Of a DNA stretch of 64,000 nucleotides, positions 9,544 through 18,538 are shown piece after piece. This DNA comes from Hyphomicrobiales bacterium. GTDB taxonomy: Bacteria; Pseudomonadota; Alphaproteobacteria; Rhizobiales; Rhizobiaceae. The stretch is from contig UCNG01000011.1 of NCBI GenBank assembly GCA_900473915.1, forward strand, positions 420,976 to 484,975, given 5' to 3'. A model generated the notes under the pieces. The model had not been told where the DNA came from. It worked only from the letters and a program-made list of their open reading frames with translations, and ran no database searches. The translations under genes and the position numbers were made by a program. Numbering within the stretch: position 1 is the first letter of the stretch; each line of letters starts with the position of its first letter.

Positions 9544-9987
9544 TTACAACGGCTTTTCACGTGTTTGAACGCTAAGCAGAGCTTCACCGGTCAGGACGGT
9601 CACCGACCCGCAATTGCATATGGTATCGAGGATCGCACGCCTGCGTTCCGGGATCAGCTCTCTGATCGTAACCGTGGCGGTTACGACATCGCCGGGTTTC
9701 ACCGGCGCCTGGAATTCCAGCGTCTGCTTCAGATAGATATTGCCGGGTCCGGGTAGTCTGGTGCCCATGACCGCAGAAATCAGGCCAGCGGTCAGCACAC
9801 CATGGGCAATGCGGCCCTTGAAGCGTGTGGTCTGCGCCCATTCCTCGTCGATGTGAACGGGATTGCGGTCACCCGTAACCGTCGCGAACAGATCGATATC
9901 CTCTTGCGATATCGTTTTTGTGAGCGAAGCGGTCATGCCTACGGTCAGATCCTCGAAATAGTAACCCGAGCTTCGCGCATCGATCAT
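9544..9987 (-). CDS. MaoC-family (R)-specific enoyl-CoA hydratase
   Basis: A 147-residue single-hotdog protein. The hydratase-2 motif is intact: TGDRNPVHID, with Asp40 and His45 as the expected catalytic pair, followed by GRIAHGVLTAGL. Such enzymes add water to trans-2-enoyl-CoA to give (R)-3-hydroxyacyl-CoA. Its ATG overlaps the stop of the thioesterase gene by four bases (ATGA), so the two are translationally coupled. Together with the enoyl-CoA hydratase and acyl-CoA synthetase encoded divergently, it points to breakdown of a CoA-activated acid. Confidence 0.88.
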   Translation of the reverse strand: MIDARSSGYYFEDLTVGMTASLTKTISQEDIDLFATVTGDRNPVHIDEEWAQTTRFKGRIAHGVLTAGLISAVMGTRLPGPGNIYLKQTLEFQAPVKPGDVVTATVTIRELIPERRRAILDTICNCGSVTVLTGEALLSVQTREKPL

Positions 9988-10415
9988 TTTTCGTTCTCCT
10001 GCACAGATTCATGAACAAACGGAAACAAGCGCGCGCGCACATCATCGGGAATGCATGAGGATTGCTGCTCCCGATAGTCGAAATACACGTAGACGATCAT
10101 GCCTTTCGCGCAGATGACGCCATTCTGGCTCGCGGTTTCGCGGATCGTCAGGCTCTTGTTGCCCAGCTTTGAAACCCAGGTGGATATTTCCACGTCTGGG
10201 TCCAGATAGATCTGTTTCAAGAACGACACGTTCATTTCAACAAGACTGAGCTTCCACTCCGAGAAACGCAGAGAAGGAGTGATCGCCTTGAAAATCTCGC
10301 GCCTTCCCGCCTCGAACCAGACCGGCAGGGTTGTGTTGTTGATATGGCCGCATCCATCGGTCTCGGACACTCGCGGAGTGATGGTTGTGCGGGTCGCCTG
10401 GGAGGGGATCAGCAT
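9984..10415 (-). CDS. Acyl-CoA thioesterase, 4-hydroxybenzoyl-CoA thioesterase-like hotdog protein
   Basis: A 143-residue hotdog-fold protein with the 4HBT signature ETDGCGHINNTTLPVWFEAGR-like segment near residues 18-37 (Asp20 catalytic candidate, then GHINN). Members hydrolyse acyl-CoA thioesters. It is the first gene of the leftward operon; the start is the ATG at 10415 after AGGAAAC (a GTG three bases upstream is in frame). The LacI-type operator at 10442-10459 lies 27 bases before the start codon, well placed to block transcription. Confidence 0.85.
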   Translation of the reverse strand: MLIPSQATRTTITPRVSETDGCGHINNTTLPVWFEAGRREIFKAITPSLRFSEWKLSLVEMNVSFLKQIYLDPDVEISTWVSKLGNKSLTIRETASQNGVICAKGMIVYVYFDYREQQSSCIPDDVRARLFPFVHESVQENEK

Positions 10416-10441
10416 CACGGTTTCCTGATTGTTTCCTCAAA

Positions 10442-10459
10442 ACTGCATACGTATTCAGT
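10442..10459. promoter_or_regulatory. Predicted LacI-type operator O1
   Basis: ACTGCATACGTATTCAGT is an 18-bp palindrome with a single mismatched pair and a central CG, the form typical of LacI-family operators. It shares the core TGCATRCGYATKCA with the perfect palindrome at 10553-10568. It lies just before the leftward operon that includes a LacI gene. Confidence 0.65.
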
Positions 10460-10552
10460 GTATGTCAATACGGAAAAATGGCTGAATCATAGAGTTTGAC
10501 ATTTTTCTCTATCCAGCATGGATTTCATATTGACATGAAAGCAGAAATAAAA

Positions 10553-10568
10553 TTGCATGCGCATGCAA
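10553..10568. promoter_or_regulatory. Predicted LacI-type operator O2
   Basis: TTGCATGCGCATGCAA is a perfect 16-bp palindrome with central CG, 27 bases before the ATG of the rightward acyl-CoA synthetase gene. A TTGACA (10530-10535) lies just upstream, so the operator would sit close to or over the -10 region. It matches O1 in its core and is about 110 bases away, which would allow cooperative binding or looping. Confidence 0.7.
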
Positions 10569-10595
10569 AGCCTGCAAAACGACATGAGGTGAGGG

Positions 10596-12650
10596 ATGTT
10601 AAGTGTCAGTATGGGGAAGCTCCTCAGGCCAAAGAGCATCGCGGTTATCGGCGCGAGTGCGAAGCCTGGCAATGTTGGAGGCCGCATTGTTGGCGAGCTG
10701 GAGGGGTGTGGATATGAAGGGCAGGTCTATGCCATTCACCCGCGTGCCGAGAGGGTTCTGAACGCCGAGGGATTTGCAAACGTCAGCAGCATTTCTTCCG
10801 GTGTCGATTTCGCCGCATTGTGCGTTCCCGACGAAGCGCTTGTTCCCACGCTGGAAAGTCTGGCAAGCGATGGCGTGAAGGGATTTTTCATTCCATCCCG
10901 CGCCTTCGACAGGGCATCAGGCTCCCATACCAAAATACCCGACGCCATGGCCACCATCGCCAAGGCAGGCAATCTGGCAATTTGCGGTCACAACTGCATG
11001 GGCTTTGTCAATTTTCGCGACAAAGTGACCATGACATTTGGCGTGCCCGCAACGGATGCGAAGCCCGGCGGCGTCTGTGTCGTCTCGCAGAGCGGTTCTA
11101 CCTGGTCTGGCATCGTGGGCAGCCAGAGAGACCTCGGCTTCGATATTGTCGTCTCCGCGGGCGGTGAAATCGCCACCGGCGTTGCCGACTATCTCGAATA
11201 TTTCGTGTCACTGCCGGAAACACGCGTGATTGGTCTGGTGATCGAGACCATTCGCGAACCGGAGCGCTTTATCGCAGCCTTGACCGAAGCCGAACAGCGG
11301 GGGATTCCGGTTGTTGGCCTGTTCGTCGGCCTTAGCGAAGCAGGCGCACGATTTACCGCGGCGCATTCAGGTGGGTTGTCCAGTCCGCGCCAGATTCTCG
11401 ATGCAATTTCGCGCCAGCACGGGTTGATCGTCACAAAGAATCCCGACGAGTTTCTCGACTGCCTTGAAGTATTCCGCACCAGCCGACGCCCTATGGGGGA
11501 TAGCGCGGTCATCGTCAGCGATTCAGGCGGTGAACGCCAGTTGATCGCAGATGTCTCGTCCCGCGTCGGTCTTTCGCTGAGCCAATTCACGCAGCAGACC
11601 GAGCAGGCTCTGGCGGATATTCTTGATCCGGGCATGGTCGTGGGCAATCCGATCGACTGTTATGGCGATGGCCAGTTGCTGATGTCCGAATCCGGCATCA
11701 TCGCTGCCAGGGATCCAAATGTTGCATTGGTCGGCGTCGGCACCAATCTTGTGCATGGGCGCAAATTCCTGGAAACGACATCCAATGCGTGCGTCGATAT
11801 TTACGATGCCACTGAAAAGCCCGTGGTCGTCTTCGGCAATATGTCCTCCACGATTTCGCGTGACGGCGCGCGCAAGCTGCGGGAGAAAAGCATTCCGGTG
11901 CTGATGGGGACCGAAACTGCCTGTTATGCGATCGGCCAATTCATCGGCTGGCATTCCCGGCAACGGAATTCCGGTGCGAACCGTGCGGCGGCGGACATAT
12001 CAACCGCTCAGATTGTGCAAGACTTTTCCCGGTTATCGACCCAGGAGACGCTCACTTACGCGCAGAAACTTGGGTTGCCCATCGCGCCTTTTGCGATTGC
12101 CGACAATGCTGCTGATCTGTTGAAAGCAGCAGATCAGATCGGCTTCCCGCTCGTTCTCAAGACGGCCAATAGCGAGATAGAGCACAAGACGGAAGCGGGC
12201 GGTGTCATCGTCAATATCCGCGATCGTCATGAACTCGGCCAAGCCTATGAAGACTTGACGGCGCGCTGCGGTCCGCTTGCCATGATCCAGCCGTTCCTGG
12301 CGGCCGACTTCGAGCTTATCGTTGGCATGTACCGTGACGAGCGCTTTGGCGCGGTGATCACCGTCGGTCTTGGGGGCATTTTCACGGAAATCCTCAAGGA
12401 CAGCGTCTCGATGTTGCTTCCCCTGAACGAGAGGGATCTCGAAGAGGCCACAGCGACCTTGCGGGCCGCTGGCGTGCTCAATGGCGCGCGGGGCAAGAAG
12501 GGCATCTCCTACGCCGACCTTCTGAATATTGTGCGCATCGTGGGCGCCATTGCCGAACACAACCCTTCCGTCACCGGGATTGACTTCAATCCCATCATGA
12601 TCCGCGACGGCAAAATGTCGATCGTCGACATGCTCGTTACAACGGAGTGA
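10596..12650 (+). CDS. NDP-forming acyl-CoA synthetase (acetate-CoA ligase family)
   Basis: A 684-residue fusion of the CoA-binding/ligase alpha part and the ATP-grasp beta part. The N terminus has the CoA-binding Rossmann motif SIAVIGASAKPGNVGG. FTAAHSGGLSS carries the phosphorylated-His candidate of this family. The C-terminal third is an ATP-grasp domain (PLVLKTANSEIEHKTEAGGV and VGLGGIFTEILKD). These enzymes make acyl-CoA from the free acid with ATP, giving ADP and phosphate; acetate, phenylpropenoic acids and others are known substrates. Gene order with the enoyl-CoA hydratase and a Pot-type importer suggests activation of an imported acid. Confidence 0.88.
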   Translation: MLSVSMGKLLRPKSIAVIGASAKPGNVGGRIVGELEGCGYEGQVYAIHPRAERVLNAEGFANVSSISSGVDFAALCVPDEALVPTLESLASDGVKGFFIPSRAFDRASGSHTKIPDAMATIAKAGNLAICGHNCMGFVNFRDKVTMTFGVPATDAKPGGVCVVSQSGSTWSGIVGSQRDLGFDIVVSAGGEIATGVADYLEYFVSLPETRVIGLVIETIREPERFIAALTEAEQRGIPVVGLFVGLSEAGARFTAAHSGGLSSPRQILDAISRQHGLIVTKNPDEFLDCLEVFRTSRRPMGDSAVIVSDSGGERQLIADVSSRVGLSLSQFTQQTEQALADILDPGMVVGNPIDCYGDGQLLMSESGIIAARDPNVALVGVGTNLVHGRKFLETTSNACVDIYDATEKPVVVFGNMSSTISRDGARKLREKSIPVLMGTETACYAIGQFIGWHSRQRNSGANRAAADISTAQIVQDFSRLSTQETLTYAQKLGLPIAPFAIADNAADLLKAADQIGFPLVLKTANSEIEHKTEAGGVIVNIRDRHELGQAYEDLTARCGPLAMIQPFLAADFELIVGMYRDERFGAVITVGLGGIFTEILKDSVSMLLPLNERDLEEATATLRAAGVLNGARGKKGISYADLLNIVRIVGAIAEHNPSVTGIDFNPIMIRDGKMSIVDMLVTTE

Positions 12651-12655
12651 TTTGA

Positions 12656-13474
12656 ATGAACTATGAGACGATCAAAGTCAGCAAAGATGCCGGTATCGGC
12701 TATCTGACCTTTGCGCGACCGCAAATCCACAACGCGATCTCCGTCGAACTGATGGCGGAATCTCGCGATGCGCTGCAAAAGCTGAATACAGATGACGACG
12801 TGCGGGTCATTGTGGTGTCCGGCGAGGGGCGCTCCTTTTGCTCCGGCTTCGATCTCAAGCAGAGCGCGGTCCGCAATACCAAGGGCGTGGATGCGTGGAA
12901 ACAGCGCTATCAGGAAAATTTCGATTTCATGCTGAACTTCTGGGATTGTCCGAAGCCAACTATCGCGTCGATCCATGGCAACTGCCTCGCCGGTGGCTTC
13001 GAGGTGGCTCTGGCTTGTGACATGAGCGTTGCCGCTGAAAGCACCCGTTTCGGGATGCCGGAAGCCAAGTTCGGGTCGGCGAGCGTCAATCTGATGTTGC
13101 CTTGGCTGGCGGGTCCGAAAGTCGCCAAGGAAATCCTGATGAGCGGGCTGGAAAGCTTCGATGCGGCGCGCGCCAAAGAAGCGCATATCGTCAATCATGT
13201 CGTTCCCGATGCAGAACGAGAAGAATTCGTCCGCGAGATGGCATTGCAGATCGTCAGCTCCTCGCCCGTTTCCGTGGCCTATTTCAAGCGCGTCATCAAC
13301 CAGACCTTCGATGTGATGGGAATGCGCAAGGCGCTTCTGGCCTCGCTGGAAGCTGGTGCGGAAATAGAAGCCGAAGAAGGCGAGGAGAAGATGGAGTTCT
13401 CGCGCATTCGCAAGGAAAGCGGCCTCAAGGCCGCCGTCGAATGGCGGAAGAGCCGCTCGGTGTCGAAGGCATAG
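12656..13474 (+). CDS. Enoyl-CoA hydratase/isomerase (crotonase family)
   Basis: A 272-residue crotonase. Oxyanion-hole segments CSGFDLK and GNCLAGGFEVAL are present, and both glutamates used by hydratases have counterparts (Glu116 in GGFEVA, Glu136 in FGMPEAKFG). This favours hydration over pure isomerase or dehalogenase action, although crotonases are hard to assign. Its ribosome binding site GGAGTGA overlaps the stop of the synthetase gene five bases upstream, so the two are one operon. Confidence 0.88.
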   Translation: MNYETIKVSKDAGIGYLTFARPQIHNAISVELMAESRDALQKLNTDDDVRVIVVSGEGRSFCSGFDLKQSAVRNTKGVDAWKQRYQENFDFMLNFWDCPKPTIASIHGNCLAGGFEVALACDMSVAAESTRFGMPEAKFGSASVNLMLPWLAGPKVAKEILMSGLESFDAARAKEAHIVNHVVPDAEREEFVREMALQIVSSSPVSVAYFKRVINQTFDVMGMRKALLASLEAGAEIEAEEGEEKMEFSRIRKESGLKAAVEWRKSRSVSKA

Positions 13475-13513
13475 ACAGATGGGTTTTACAAAAACTTCAA
13501 CGAGGTGTGCACG

Positions 13514-14608
13514 ATGACGCAAGCGGGAGGACGTATCGAGTTCAGGAATGTCCAGAAACTCTACGGCGACATGGCCGCAGTGGAAAAATTCAATGCGGTT
13601 ATAGAGCCCGGCTCCTTCGTTACCCTTCTGGGAGCGAGCGGTTCGGGGAAAACCACACTGCTGAACATGCTCGCGGGTTTCATCGAGCCCACCGATGGAG
13701 ACATTCTGCTGGACGGCTGTTCGATTGTTTCGATGAAGCCGGAAGCACGCAACATCGGCATGGTGTTTCAGAACTACTCCCTCTTTCCGCATATGAATGT
13801 CCAACAGAATGTAGGCTTTCCTCTGCGGATGCGGAAAATCCCCAAATCGGAAGCAGACCAGAAGGTCATGAAGGCACTGGAAGCTGTCCAGTTGAGCAGC
13901 TTTGCTCAGCGCATGCCCCGTGAATTGTCTGGTGGACAGCAACAGCGTGTGGCAGTCGCGCGTGCGATTTCCTTCGGCCCGCGTGTGCTTTTGATGGATG
14001 AACCGCTGGGCGCACTGGACCTCAAGCTCCGCGAAAGCCTGCAATACGAGATAAAGCGGATTCAACGGGAAACCGGAAGCACCGTGGTCTACGTGACGCA
14101 TGACCAGTCCGAAGCCATGTCGATGTCGGACGAAATCATCATTCTCAGCGGTGGGCGTCTGGTGCAACGGGGAACGCCACGGAAAATCTACGATGAGCCC
14201 GTCGATGGCTTTGTCGCTTCGTTTGTCGGGCACTGCAACAAGTCCCGCGTGAGCGTCAGGGAAAACCGCCTCTTCGCCGATGACTGGGGCATTGGCATGA
14301 GCGGGATCGAAGCGAACCGCCTTTCCAGTCAGGGACAGGATTTTGTCGCTGTTGCAAGGCCTGAGAAAATATCCCTCAAGCCGGCCTGCTATCATCCGGC
14401 TGACCAGGAAATAGCCGTCAATGTTTCAGTGGATAATGTCCAGATGATGGGCAACAACCTGATGGTCTATCTCAAGACGGAAAACAAATCCAATATTCTG
14501 GCTCAGATATTCAGAACTTCAGAAAATATATCTGACGATCTTTTGCAGATAGGCGGAAAGATAAAAGCAAAAATATCGAACTCGGATATTTCAATACTGA
14601 GAAAATAA
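13514..14608 (+). CDS. ABC transporter ATP-binding protein, PotA-like
   Basis: A 364-residue ATPase with Walker A GASGSGKTT, signature LSGGQQQRVAVARAI, Walker B VLLMDEPLGALD and H-loop VYVTHDQSEAMSMSD, followed by a C-terminal TOBE-like regulatory part. Length and domain order match PotA/PotG proteins for spermidine, putrescine and related solutes. The start is ATG 13514 with GAGGTG upstream; a GTG at 13505 overlaps that site and is less likely. The genes for a binding protein and two permeases follow. Confidence 0.92.
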   Translation: MTQAGGRIEFRNVQKLYGDMAAVEKFNAVIEPGSFVTLLGASGSGKTTLLNMLAGFIEPTDGDILLDGCSIVSMKPEARNIGMVFQNYSLFPHMNVQQNVGFPLRMRKIPKSEADQKVMKALEAVQLSSFAQRMPRELSGGQQQRVAVARAISFGPRVLLMDEPLGALDLKLRESLQYEIKRIQRETGSTVVYVTHDQSEAMSMSDEIIILSGGRLVQRGTPRKIYDEPVDGFVASFVGHCNKSRVSVRENRLFADDWGIGMSGIEANRLSSQGQDFVAVARPEKISLKPACYHPADQEIAVNVSVDNVQMMGNNLMVYLKTENKSNILAQIFRTSENISDDLLQIGGKIKAKISNSDISILRK

Positions 14609-14633
14609 GAATCCGATAAAATGGGAGAGTAAA

Positions 14634-15701
14634 ATGAAAATCAGCAAAAGCAAATTCGGCACCACCATTCTATGTCTATTCATGACATGCGCTTATGCGC
14701 AGGCACAGGATGCCAAAACGATTGTTCGCGCCTCTGCTGGCGGCTCGTTTGGTGAAGCGCTGCGCAAGGTGTGCGATGACCCGTTCACCAAGGAAACGGG
14801 CATTATCATTCAGCCAGCGAATACCGACGATTCCACGCCGCAGATCCGCGCCCAGATGCTTACCGGGAATGTGATCTGGGACATTTCGAATACCTCGGCT
14901 GAAACGCTGCCGGTTGCCGCAGAGAACGGCTGGCTGGAGAAGATCAACTGGGATCTGATCGACCCTGAGCACAAGTTGCCCGATGTCGCACGACAACCAT
15001 ATGGCGTGGGCATCAACTCCTACTCGGAAACCATTGTTGTGCGCACCGACAAGCAGCCAGAGGGCAAACAAATGTCCTCGTGGGCGGATTTCTGGGATAC
15101 CAAAACATTCCCGGGACCGCGCAGCCTGCATGATACTCCAATCAAGAATCTGGAGTTTGCGCTTCTGGCCGATGGAGTGCCAGCAGACCAGATTTACAAG
15201 CAGCTCGCGACCAAGGAAGGCGTAGACCGCGCCCTGAACAAACTTGGTGAAATCCGTCCCAATATTGCAATCTGGTGGACGTCCGGCCAGCAGCCCTTGC
15301 AGCTTCTGGCCAGCGGCGAGGTCTATTATGCCACGGCCTGGAACGGACGCGTCGCGCCGCTTCAGCGTGAGGGCGTTCCCGTCAAGATCGTCTGGAACGG
15401 CGGAGCCATTGTTCCTGGATACCACTCCATTCTCAAGGGTTCCAAGCATGTGAAAGAAGCACATGAGTGGCTCAAATATTGCTGGAACGATGCGAAGCGC
15501 GGTGCAGAGCTGACCAAGCTTTTGCCTTACCCCGGTTTCGCACCGGGCCTGATGGACCAATTACCGGAGGAACTCAGAAAAGAACTGCCGACTTATCCGG
15601 AAAACCTGAAGGCACAGTTTGTTTTTGACGGACAGTTCTGGGCGGATCACCGGACCGAGATACAGCGTGCATGGGATCGCTGGCGCCTGGCTGGCAAGTA
15701 A
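14634..15701 (+). CDS. ABC transporter substrate-binding protein, PotD-like
   Basis: A 355-residue periplasmic protein with a clear signal peptide (KISKSKFGTTILCLFMTCAYAQAQ, cleavage near residue 24). The mature part has the class-D binding protein pattern of polyamine-type systems (RASAGGSFGEALRK, then ENGWLEKINWDLI). The ligand is likely a cationic or small organic solute, but the polyamine label is only by family. GGGAGAG precedes the ATG. A large hairpin lies between this gene and the permease genes, which may let the receptor be made in excess. Confidence 0.9.
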   Translation: MKISKSKFGTTILCLFMTCAYAQAQDAKTIVRASAGGSFGEALRKVCDDPFTKETGIIIQPANTDDSTPQIRAQMLTGNVIWDISNTSAETLPVAAENGWLEKINWDLIDPEHKLPDVARQPYGVGINSYSETIVVRTDKQPEGKQMSSWADFWDTKTFPGPRSLHDTPIKNLEFALLADGVPADQIYKQLATKEGVDRALNKLGEIRPNIAIWWTSGQQPLQLLASGEVYYATAWNGRVAPLQREGVPVKIVWNGGAIVPGYHSILKGSKHVKEAHEWLKYCWNDAKRGAELTKLLPYPGFAPGLMDQLPEELRKELPTYPENLKAQFVFDGQFWADHRTEIQRAWDRWRLAGK

Positions 15702-15704
15702 TCG

Positions 15705-15750
15705 GCGCGATTCCAACAAAAGCGCAAAGCTCCATTGTGTTGGAACGCGC
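15705..15750. repeat. Intra-operon hairpin between binding protein and permease genes
   Basis: GCGCG-A-TTCCAACA (15705-15718) pairs with TGTTGGAACGCGC (15738-15750), with one bulged A and a 19-base loop. It lies four bases after the stop of the binding protein gene. No T-run follows, so read-through into the permeases is expected. Such hairpins commonly protect the 3' end of the receptor message or attenuate transcription. Confidence 0.6.
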
Positions 15751-15836
15751 TAAAAACAAAGAGCTGGAGTGGCTTCGATAATCCCGGTTACCCGAAACCA
15801 CTCTGGCGGCTCAAAGCGCATCTTGGGAATTGAAAA

Positions 15837-16709
15837 ATGCTTAAGCTATCGAGGCCGGTATCCGGCGCAGGACGCTCGTCGGCATTGTTATGGCCATCCA
15901 TTGCATTGCTGGCGGTCTTCTTCATCGTGCCAATGTGGGAAGTATTGCGCTGGAGCGTCGCGGACGAACAGGGGTATGGTGCAAGTCTGTTCAATTTCTC
16001 GGATGTGCTGACGGCTGGCGTTTACGTACAGCTGTTATTACGAACATTTCTGGTTGCCGCAGTCGTTGCGATCTCCTGCCTCATTCTCGGCTATCTCATT
16101 GCCTTGCAGGTTTACAAGCTGCGTTCCGGCCTGCGCACATTCGTTCTTCTCGCAATCATTACGCCGATGTGGTTGAGCGTTCTGGTCAGGACTTATGCCT
16201 GGATGGTTCTCATTGGACGCGAAGGGCTGATCAACCGCATATTGCTCGACGCCGCGATCATCCAGGAACCGCTGCGGATGCTGTTCACCCGTGGGGCCGT
16301 TTATCTAACGATGACGCAGATTCTCCTGCCAATTGTAATTCTGAGCAGCTTCAGCGCCATGTCTTCCATCGACACGACTATTGTTCGCGCAGCCCGCGTG
16401 ATGGGAGCCAGCAGAATAAAGGCATTTTTCTCGGTGTTCCTCCCCTTGACCGCAGTCGGGGCGATCAATGGGGCAATCCTCGTATTCGTGTTCTCGCTGG
16501 GCTATTTCGTGACGCCTGCCCTTGTCGGCGGCCCGGATGACAGTCTTGTTGCCAATGTCATTTCCACGCAAGTCACCCAAACCTTGCAATGGAACTATGC
16601 GGCTGTGCTCGCGATCGTTCTGATCGGCTCCGCATTGATCGTCCTACTGCCCGTCGTCACGCTTGTACGGACGGTTCTGCCGAAGAATTACCAAGGGGGA
16701 ATGAAGTGA
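15837..16709 (+). CDS. ABC transporter permease, PotB-like
   Basis: A 290-residue inner-membrane protein with about six hydrophobic segments. The EAA loop region reads AARVMGASRIKAFFSVFLPLT, the ATPase contact of binding-protein-dependent permeases. It pairs with the next gene as the second channel half. Its stop overlaps the next start (GTGA). Confidence 0.9.
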   Translation: MLKLSRPVSGAGRSSALLWPSIALLAVFFIVPMWEVLRWSVADEQGYGASLFNFSDVLTAGVYVQLLLRTFLVAAVVAISCLILGYLIALQVYKLRSGLRTFVLLAIITPMWLSVLVRTYAWMVLIGREGLINRILLDAAIIQEPLRMLFTRGAVYLTMTQILLPIVILSSFSAMSSIDTTIVRAARVMGASRIKAFFSVFLPLTAVGAINGAILVFVFSLGYFVTPALVGGPDDSLVANVISTQVTQTLQWNYAAVLAIVLIGSALIVLLPVVTLVRTVLPKNYQGGMK

Positions 16710-17515
16710 AAAAGATCGACGCACCCAACCTTCTGGGACACACCTTCCTTGGAGCGGCATTGATATTCATGCTTTTCCCGATTGCCATCATCATCGCAAT
16801 CTCGTTCAGCGACAGTGAGTTTCTGTCGTTTCCGCCCACCTCGTTCTCATTTCGGTGGTATTCGTTTGTCTTCACTCATCCAAGCTGGACAAATGCGACT
16901 TTGCTGAGCTTGTGGATTGCCGTGCTTTCCACGCTGCTGGCTGTTGTGATCGGCACATTGGCGGCAATCACAATCGTCCGGCGGCCATCCCTTTCCACGA
17001 AATTCGTTTCCATAACGTCCTTTGGTCCGCAGCTTGTACCCCATATCATTCTTGCACTGGGCATATTACTGCTCATTGGCCGGTTGGGACTCTATGGCCA
17101 ATGGTGGGTTCTGGTTCTCGCTCATGCCACCATGGCGCTTCCGCTTGTCATCATCATTGTGATGGCGGCGATCCGCCAAAATGGTGAAGGACTGGAGCGT
17201 GCCGCCAGAATTTTGGGCGCCGGCCCGACGCAGGCCTTCTGGCTTGTGACATTGCCAGCGATCCGCCCCGCGATCATTTCATCAGCCGTTTTTTCGTTCT
17301 TCATCTCCTTCGACGACCTGATTGTCGCCCTGTTTATCATGGGCGGGAAGGAAACTCTGCCGATGATGATCTGGGCCAATTTGAAATACGAGTTGACCCC
17401 GGCACTGACCGCAATCGCATCGTTCCTGATCGTCTTTACGTTCGTCTGCATTCTACCTGCGGAATATTATCGCAGAAAAAAGCTGACGGGTGCCGCTCCA
17501 GCGTCAGGTGCGTGA
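16706..17515 (+). CDS. ABC transporter permease, PotC-like
   Basis: A 269-residue permease with six hydrophobic segments and an EAA loop ERAARILGAGPTQAFWLVTLP. I place the start at the GTG overlapping the previous stop by four bases, with AAGGGGG upstream; an earlier ATG in this frame would run deep inside the preceding gene and encode no family sequence. It completes the importer whose ATPase, receptor and first permease precede it. Confidence 0.9.
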   Translation: MKKIDAPNLLGHTFLGAALIFMLFPIAIIIAISFSDSEFLSFPPTSFSFRWYSFVFTHPSWTNATLLSLWIAVLSTLLAVVIGTLAAITIVRRPSLSTKFVSITSFGPQLVPHIILALGILLLIGRLGLYGQWWVLVLAHATMALPLVIIIVMAAIRQNGEGLERAARILGAGPTQAFWLVTLPAIRPAIISSAVFSFFISFDDLIVALFIMGGKETLPMMIWANLKYELTPALTAIASFLIVFTFVCILPAEYYRRKKLTGAAPASGA

Positions 17516-17532
17516 GTCGCAAATCATGTAAG

Positions 17533-17551
17533 CGGGGTCATCACCCCGTTT
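17533..17551 (+). terminator. Probable weak terminator after the transporter operon
   Basis: CGGGGT and ACCCCG form a six-bp stem with a four-base loop, followed by only three T residues. It lies 17 bases after the last permease stop. A second, distal signal may be needed. Confidence 0.45.
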
Positions 17552-17773
17552 GCATTCCCAGAAGGGACCCAGTCATTGCGGCTGAGAAATCATGCGGCAA
17601 TCCTCGAAGCCGTGGTGCCCCCCCAAAATCCGGATATATCCCGAACACTACTTTTCTATTTTCTTGAACAAATTGGATTAAATTATACGTCTAACAATAT
17701 TTGAGGCCCTCTGCGAAAGTTAGATCGCGGCAACCGGAGCGCTTGCCCAATTATTCGCCACGAGGAGACCTCC

Positions 17774-18433
17774 ATGAGCATCACAGCGCCCCCTACCCCC
17801 GGAAAATTGTTGCTTTCCCCCACCGATCACGCCCTTGTTCTTATCGATTTCCAGTCACAGATGGCATTTGCAACCAAGTCGATCGAACCGGAAATCCTGC
17901 GCAACAATGCAGCCCTGATCTCGCAGGCCGCGGCGGGTTTCAAGGTTCCGACCATTTTGACCACTGTCGCCGAGAAGAGCTTTTCGGGTCCGATGTTCGA
18001 AGAAATTACCAGCGCTTTTCCGGGCCAGAAGCTTCTTGACCGCACCTCGATGAACACCTGGGAAGATGCCGCCGTGATCGAGGAAGTGAACCGGATCGGC
18101 AAAGAGCGGATTGTTTTTGCCGGTCTGTGGACTTCCGTTTGCATCGTCGGCCCGGTGCTGTCCGCGCTCGATCAAGGCTTCGAAGCCTATGTCATCACCG
18201 ACGCCAGCGGCGATATATCGCCTGAAGCGCATGAACGCGCGGTAGAGCGCATGGTGCAGGCCGGTGCGCGTCCGATGACGTCGCTGCAATATCTGCTTGA
18301 ACTTCAGCGCGATTGGGCACGTGCCGATACCTATGGCCTCACCACGGGTATCGCAACCAGATGGGGCGGCGCCTATGGCATCGGCCTGAACTATGCCAAG
18401 CAAATGTTTGGAGCGTCCGAAGGCGCCCATTGA
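17774..18433 (+). CDS. Isochorismatase-family cysteine hydrolase
   Basis: A 219-residue isochorismatase-fold protein. The catalytic triad candidates are Asp in LVLIDFQSQM, Lys in AEKSF, and the nucleophile Cys in GLWTSVCIVGP. It resembles YcaC-type hydrolases, whose natural substrates are mostly unknown; isochorismate cleavage is unlikely because these relatives lack the pathway context. GAGGAG precedes the ATG. It heads a run of plus-strand genes (XapX, amidohydrolase, DoxX, MFS), suggesting a shared amide- or imide-related function. Confidence 0.85.
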   Translation: MSITAPPTPGKLLLSPTDHALVLIDFQSQMAFATKSIEPEILRNNAALISQAAAGFKVPTILTTVAEKSFSGPMFEEITSAFPGQKLLDRTSMNTWEDAAVIEEVNRIGKERIVFAGLWTSVCIVGPVLSALDQGFEAYVITDASGDISPEAHERAVERMVQAGARPMTSLQYLLELQRDWARADTYGLTTGIATRWGGAYGIGLNYAKQMFGASEGAH

Positions 18434-18538
18434 ATGTGCTAAACTTCAAAAGTCGTGCCACGAGGACGGCTCAACTGTGGCGCGACTTCTTCCTGGTTCC
18501 ATTAAATCTGCCGAAAAACGACGGAAAGGAGATGCAGC

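Noticed and set aside
12509..14395. Open frame of 628 codons on the minus strand
   Set aside because: It lies antisense to the enoyl-CoA hydratase and ABC ATPase genes, both with intact family motifs. It is an effect of GC-rich codon use.
13514..17515. Naming the transporter potABCD and the substrate as polyamine
   Set aside because: The family covers many solutes, and the neighbouring acyl-CoA genes do not fit polyamine breakdown.
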